A stretch of DNA of 34,611 bases, from contig NZ_PPPT01000128.1 in assembly GCF_006483445.1 (NCBI RefSeq), forward strand, positions 1 to 34,611. The letters are read 5' to 3'. The notes beneath the pieces are model-generated. The model worked only from the letters and a program-made list of their open reading frames with translations. It had not been told where the DNA came from and searched no databases. The stretch is from Bradyrhizobium guangdongense (lineage in GTDB: Bacteria > Pseudomonadota > Alphaproteobacteria > Rhizobiales > Xanthobacteraceae). Positions 31,920 through 34,611 of the stretch are shown here, piece after piece. Numbering within the stretch: the first letter of the stretch is position 1; each line of letters begins with the position of its first letter. The position numbers and the translations under genes are program-made.

Positions 31920-32909
31920 ATGACCTCGGCTGCCCATATCCCCGTTCTCGGCCGCGAAGCGATCGATCATTTGGCGCCGCGCGCCGGCGGACTTTATGTC
32001 GACGCGACTTTCGGCGGTGGCGGCTACAGCCGCGCCATTCTCGACGTACCGGGAACCCGCGTCATCGGTATCGATCGTGACCGTACGGCGATTATAGGTG
32101 GATTCGATCTCGTTGACCGTTCCGAGGGACGGCTGACGCTGGTCGAGGATCGCTTCTCCAATCTCGCCGAGATCTGCGCCGCGCAAGGACACGATGCCGT
32201 CGATGGCGTCGTCATGGATGTCGGCGTCTCCTCGATGCAGCTCGACCAGGCCGGCCGCGGCTTCTCCTTCCGTCTCGACGGCCCGCTCGACATGCGGATG
32301 GGGCAGGCGGGACCGACGGCAGCGGACGTGGTCGCGACCGCGTCCGAAGGCGATCTCGCCGACGTTATCTACCTCCTCGGCGAGGAACGTCATTCGCGCA
32401 AAGTCGCGCGCGCCATCGTCGCCGCCCGCAAGGAGGCGGCGATCACGACCACGCGTGCGCTCGCCGACATCGTGGCGCGCGTGGTGCGGTCGAAGCCAAA
32501 CGAAATCCATCCGGCGACGCGCACGTTCCAGGCGCTGCGCATCCTCGTCAACGAAGAGCTCGACGAGCTCGAGACCGCGCTCGTCGGCGCCGAGCGCGTG
32601 CTCGGGCCCGGCGGCCGTCTCGTCGTGGTGTCGTTCCATTCGCTGGAAGATCGCATCGTCAAGAATTTCCTCAACGCCCACGCCAAGACCGGCGGCGGCT
32701 CGCGGCATCTGCCCGAGGTCGCGCAAGTCCCGCCGAGCTTCGAGCTGTTGACAAAGCGGCCGGTCGTCGCCGGCGACGACGAGGTGTTGCAGAATCCGCG
32801 CGCGCGTTCGGCAAAGCTGCGCGCCGCCGTGCGCACGGCGGCACCAGCACATGCCGACGACGACGAGACGCCCTGGCCAAAACTCTCCGATGTGATGAGG
32901 GGTGGCTAG
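31920..32909 (+). CDS. rsmH: 16S rRNA (cytosine-1402-N4)-methyltransferase RsmH
   Basis: 329 residues from the ATG at 31920 ([18 protein letters not shown]), where family members normally begin; the in-frame extension back to 31728 is outside the family. It methylates C1402 of 16S rRNA with S-adenosylmethionine. The binding region is [15 protein letters not shown], with VIGIDRD, then [21 protein letters not shown] and the C-terminal [16 protein letters not shown], all family hallmarks. It opens the division and cell-wall (dcw) cluster and is followed three bases later by ftsL. The usual mraZ upstream is absent in this window. Confidence 0.95.
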   Translation: MTSAAHIPVLGREAIDHLAPRAGGLYVDATFGGGGYSRAILDVPGTRVIGIDRDRTAIIGGFDLVDRSEGRLTLVEDRFSNLAEICAAQGHDAVDGVVMDVGVSSMQLDQAGRGFSFRLDGPLDMRMGQAGPTAADVVATASEGDLADVIYLLGEERHSRKVARAIVAARKEAAITTTRALADIVARVVRSKPNEIHPATRTFQALRILVNEELDELETALVGAERVLGPGGRLVVVSFHSLEDRIVKNFLNAHAKTGGGSRHLPEVAQVPPSFELLTKRPVVAGDDEVLQNPRARSAKLRAAVRTAAPAHADDDETPWPKLSDVMRGG

Positions 32910-32912
32910 CGC

Positions 32913-33296
32913 ATGCGCATCATCCACTTCCTCGTCATCGGCGCGCTGATCTTCGCAGCGGCCTATGTCTACCGCATCAAGATGGAATCCACCGCGCGCA
33001 CCGAGCGTGTGCTGCGGCTGCATGCGGAAATCCGCGAGCAGCGCGACGCCATCGCGGCCTTGCGCGCCGAATGGGCCAAGCTCGATGCGCCGCTGCGGCT
33101 GCAGGGGCTGGCCGAGCGGCATTTGCAGCTCAAGCCGCTCACCGGCACGCAATATGACCAGCTCAAGAATTTGCCGGAGCGTCCGCCGCGGCTGGTGAAG
33201 CCCGGTGAAACAGATCCGATCGGCGCCATGATCGAAGCCGTGGCCGATCCCAATACTGTAACGGGTTCCGTGCCGCAGCCGGGGAGCAAGCGATGA
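32913..33296 (+). CDS. ftsL: Cell division protein FtsL
   Basis: 127 residues with the FtsL layout: a short N-terminus, one membrane segment (about 4-21, IHFLVIGALIFAAAYVY), then a coiled coil (about 30-62, RVLRLHAEIREQRDAIAALRAEWAKL with leucine spacing) and a tail with LAERHLQLKPL. It links with FtsB and FtsQ in the divisome and helps activate FtsW/FtsI. The family is poorly conserved, so the call rests on layout and on position between rsmH and ftsI. Its stop overlaps the ftsI start (ATGA). Confidence 0.88.
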   Translation: MRIIHFLVIGALIFAAAYVYRIKMESTARTERVLRLHAEIREQRDAIAALRAEWAKLDAPLRLQGLAERHLQLKPLTGTQYDQLKNLPERPPRLVKPGETDPIGAMIEAVADPNTVTGSVPQPGSKR

Positions 33297-34611
33297 GCGC
33301 CGACACTCCGGCCAAGCGCACTGATAAGCCCACCGAGCCCTGGAAGCAGCGGCTGATCCGCAGCCTGCTCTACGGGCGCAACGTCGATCGCGCCGCGAAG
33401 GCGCGCGTGCGCGTCGGCTTTGCCATCCTGGCCTTTGCTGCGATCTATTCGGTGATCGGCGGCCGACTCGTGATGTTCGCGATCGGCGCCGACAGCCATG
33501 GCGCCCGCCGCGCCGCCTCGCAGGACGTGATCGCGACCGCGCGCCCCGACATCGTCGACCGCAACGGCGAGATCCTCGCCACCGACGTCAAGGCGTCGAG
33601 CCTGTTCGGCGAGCCGCGCCGCATCATCGACAAGGACGAGGCCATCGAGCTCCTGACCGCCACCGTGCCCGATCTCGACACCGGCGAGGTGCGCGAGCGG
33701 CTGTCGTCGCGCAAGGGCTTCGTCTGGCTGAAGCGCGAGATCACGCCGAAGCAGCAGCAGGACATCCACAAGCTCGGCATTCCCGGTATCGGCTTCCTGC
33801 GCGAGAACAAGCGCGTCTATCCGACCGGCAACGAGGTCGCCCACCTCATCGGTCTCGTCAATATCGACAACCAGGGCATCGCCGGCATGGAGAAGTGGCT
33901 CGACAGCAACGGGCTCGCCGACCTCCACCGCGCGGGCTTTGCCACCGACCGCCTGCAAAAACCGATCGAATTGTCGGTCGATCTGCGCGTCGAGCATGCG
34001 CTGCGCGACGAGCTGCTCAAGGCCAAGGAAAAGTACAAGGCGAAGGCGGCCTCCGGCCTCGTCTCGAACGTCAAGACGGGCGAGATCGTCGCGCTGGTCT
34101 CGCTGCCGGATTTCGACCCGAACAATCCGAAGGAGGCACACGATCCGGATCGCATCAACCGCCTCACGACAGGCGTGTTCGAGATGGGCTCGACCTTCAA
34201 GACGTTGACGCTGGCAATGGCGCTGGATTCCGGCAAGGCTACGCTCAACACGCTCTACGACGCGCGCGGCGCGCTGCATTACGGCAAGTTCGCGATCCAC
34301 GACACCCATCCGCTGGGTCGTTCGATTTCGCTGTCCGAAGTCTTCACTTTCTCCTCCAACGTTGGTGCGGCGCGCGTTGCGCTCAGCCAGGGCGTCGAGG
34401 CTCATCGCGCCTTCCTGAAGAAGGTCGGCCAGCTCGACCGTCTGCGCACGGAGCTCCCGGAGAGCGCATCCCCGATCGTTCCAAAGCGCTGGGGCGAGTT
34501 GAACACCATCACTATCGCGTTCGGCCACGGCATCGCGGTGGCGCCGCTGCAGGCGGTGATGGGCATCAACGCGATGGTCAATGGCGGCTATCTGATCCCG
34601 CCGACCTTCCT
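33293..34611 (+). CDS. ftsI: Penicillin-binding protein FtsI (PBP3-type), cut by window end
   Basis: The first 439 residues of the divisome transpeptidase that cross-links septal peptidoglycan. The start ATG at 33293 overlaps the ftsL stop by four bases. One membrane segment (about 41-63) anchors it. A pedestal/dimerisation domain (about 75-235) includes RPDIVDRNGEILATD and RVYPTGNEVAHLIGLV. The transpeptidase domain has the active-site SxxK at Ser300-Lys303 (GSTFK) and SxN at Ser354-Asn356 (SSN). The KTG motif lies beyond the window, so the 3' end is missing here rather than truncated. Confidence 0.95.
   Translation, partial: MSADTPAKRTDKPTEPWKQRLIRSLLYGRNVDRAAKARVRVGFAILAFAAIYSVIGGRLVMFAIGADSHGARRAASQDVIATARPDIVDRNGEILATDVKASSLFGEPRRIIDKDEAIELLTATVPDLDTGEVRERLSSRKGFVWLKREITPKQQQDIHKLGIPGIGFLRENKRVYPTGNEVAHLIGLVNIDNQGIAGMEKWLDSNGLADLHRAGFATDRLQKPIELSVDLRVEHALRDELLKAKEKYKAKAASGLVSNVKTGEIVALVSLPDFDPNNPKEAHDPDRINRLTTGVFEMGSTFKTLTLAMALDSGKATLNTLYDARGALHYGKFAIHDTHPLGRSISLSEVFTFSSNVGAARVALSQGVEAHRAFLKKVGQLDRLRTELPESASPIVPKRWGELNTITIAFGHGIAVAPLQAVMGINAMVNGGYLIPPTF

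Noticed and set aside
32969..34528. A 519-codon minus-strand frame over ftsL and ftsI
   Set aside because: Shadow of two division genes with family motifs; low-complexity Asp/Arg/Leu composition.

Overview
The window is GC-rich (mostly about 65-70% G+C by hand counts of sample lines) and reads as a chromosomal segment of an alphaproteobacterium of the Bradyrhizobium / Nitrobacteraceae type. The reasons are the codon bias, the style of the proteins (extensin-like lipoprotein, FecR and DUF2147 secreted proteins, MocR regulator, ECF/DGPF pair), the bacterial A-type RNase P RNA, and short palindromic repeats (cgtcattccggg..., cattgcgag..., ctccccgcaagcggggag...). The genus is an inference. I see no tRNA, rRNA, insertion sequence, prophage or CRISPR array.

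Layout. 1-3.3 kb: a class III aminotransferase facing a phosphatidylserine decarboxylase, then a Nudix hydrolase. 3.3-9 kb: cell-envelope genes, namely a FecR-domain protein with a long Pro/Gln/Gly tail, a small Cys-rich secreted protein, two divergent paralogous DUF2147 proteins, a probable 27-residue membrane peptide and an extensin-like lipoprotein. 9.1-14.5 kb: a five-gene plus-strand run of M20 hydrolase, TauC-like permease, TauA-like binding protein, allophanate-hydrolase-like amidase and Crp/Fnr regulator. It looks like an uptake-and-hydrolysis system for an organic nitrogen or sulfur compound, and it lacks its own ATPase gene.

14.5-18.7 kb: a small conserved-looking protein, then a TetR regulator divergent from an EmrA/EmrB-type efflux pair. 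A perfect 11-1-11 palindrome lies inside both predicted divergent promoters. 18.7-23.7 kb: a strong predicted promoter, a 5' leader of about 250 nt with a 23-codon ORF, an ABC exporter, a MATE transporter and an O-antigen-ligase-like protein. 23.7-24.4 kb: an orphan gene of clearly lower G+C. 24.6-28.1 kb: a TauE/SafE permease, a MocR regulator divergent from a DUF983 protein with a 9-bp direct repeat at 21-bp period between them, and an alpha/beta hydrolase.

28.2-28.7 kb: rnpB on the minus strand, with an enlarged P12-region arm. 28.8-30.5 kb: a DGPF/YciI protein and its ECF sigma factor, followed by a compound palindromic repeat. 30.6-34.6 kb: an AmpD-like amidase divergent from the start of the division and cell-wall cluster rsmH-ftsL-ftsI. 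ftsI runs off the window end and mraZ is not present upstream.

The best leads for something undescribed are the 23-codon leader ORF ahead of the ABC exporter, the MocR direct-repeat operator, the five-gene transport/amidase unit without an ATPase, and the divergent DUF2147 pair with a Crp-like site between them.
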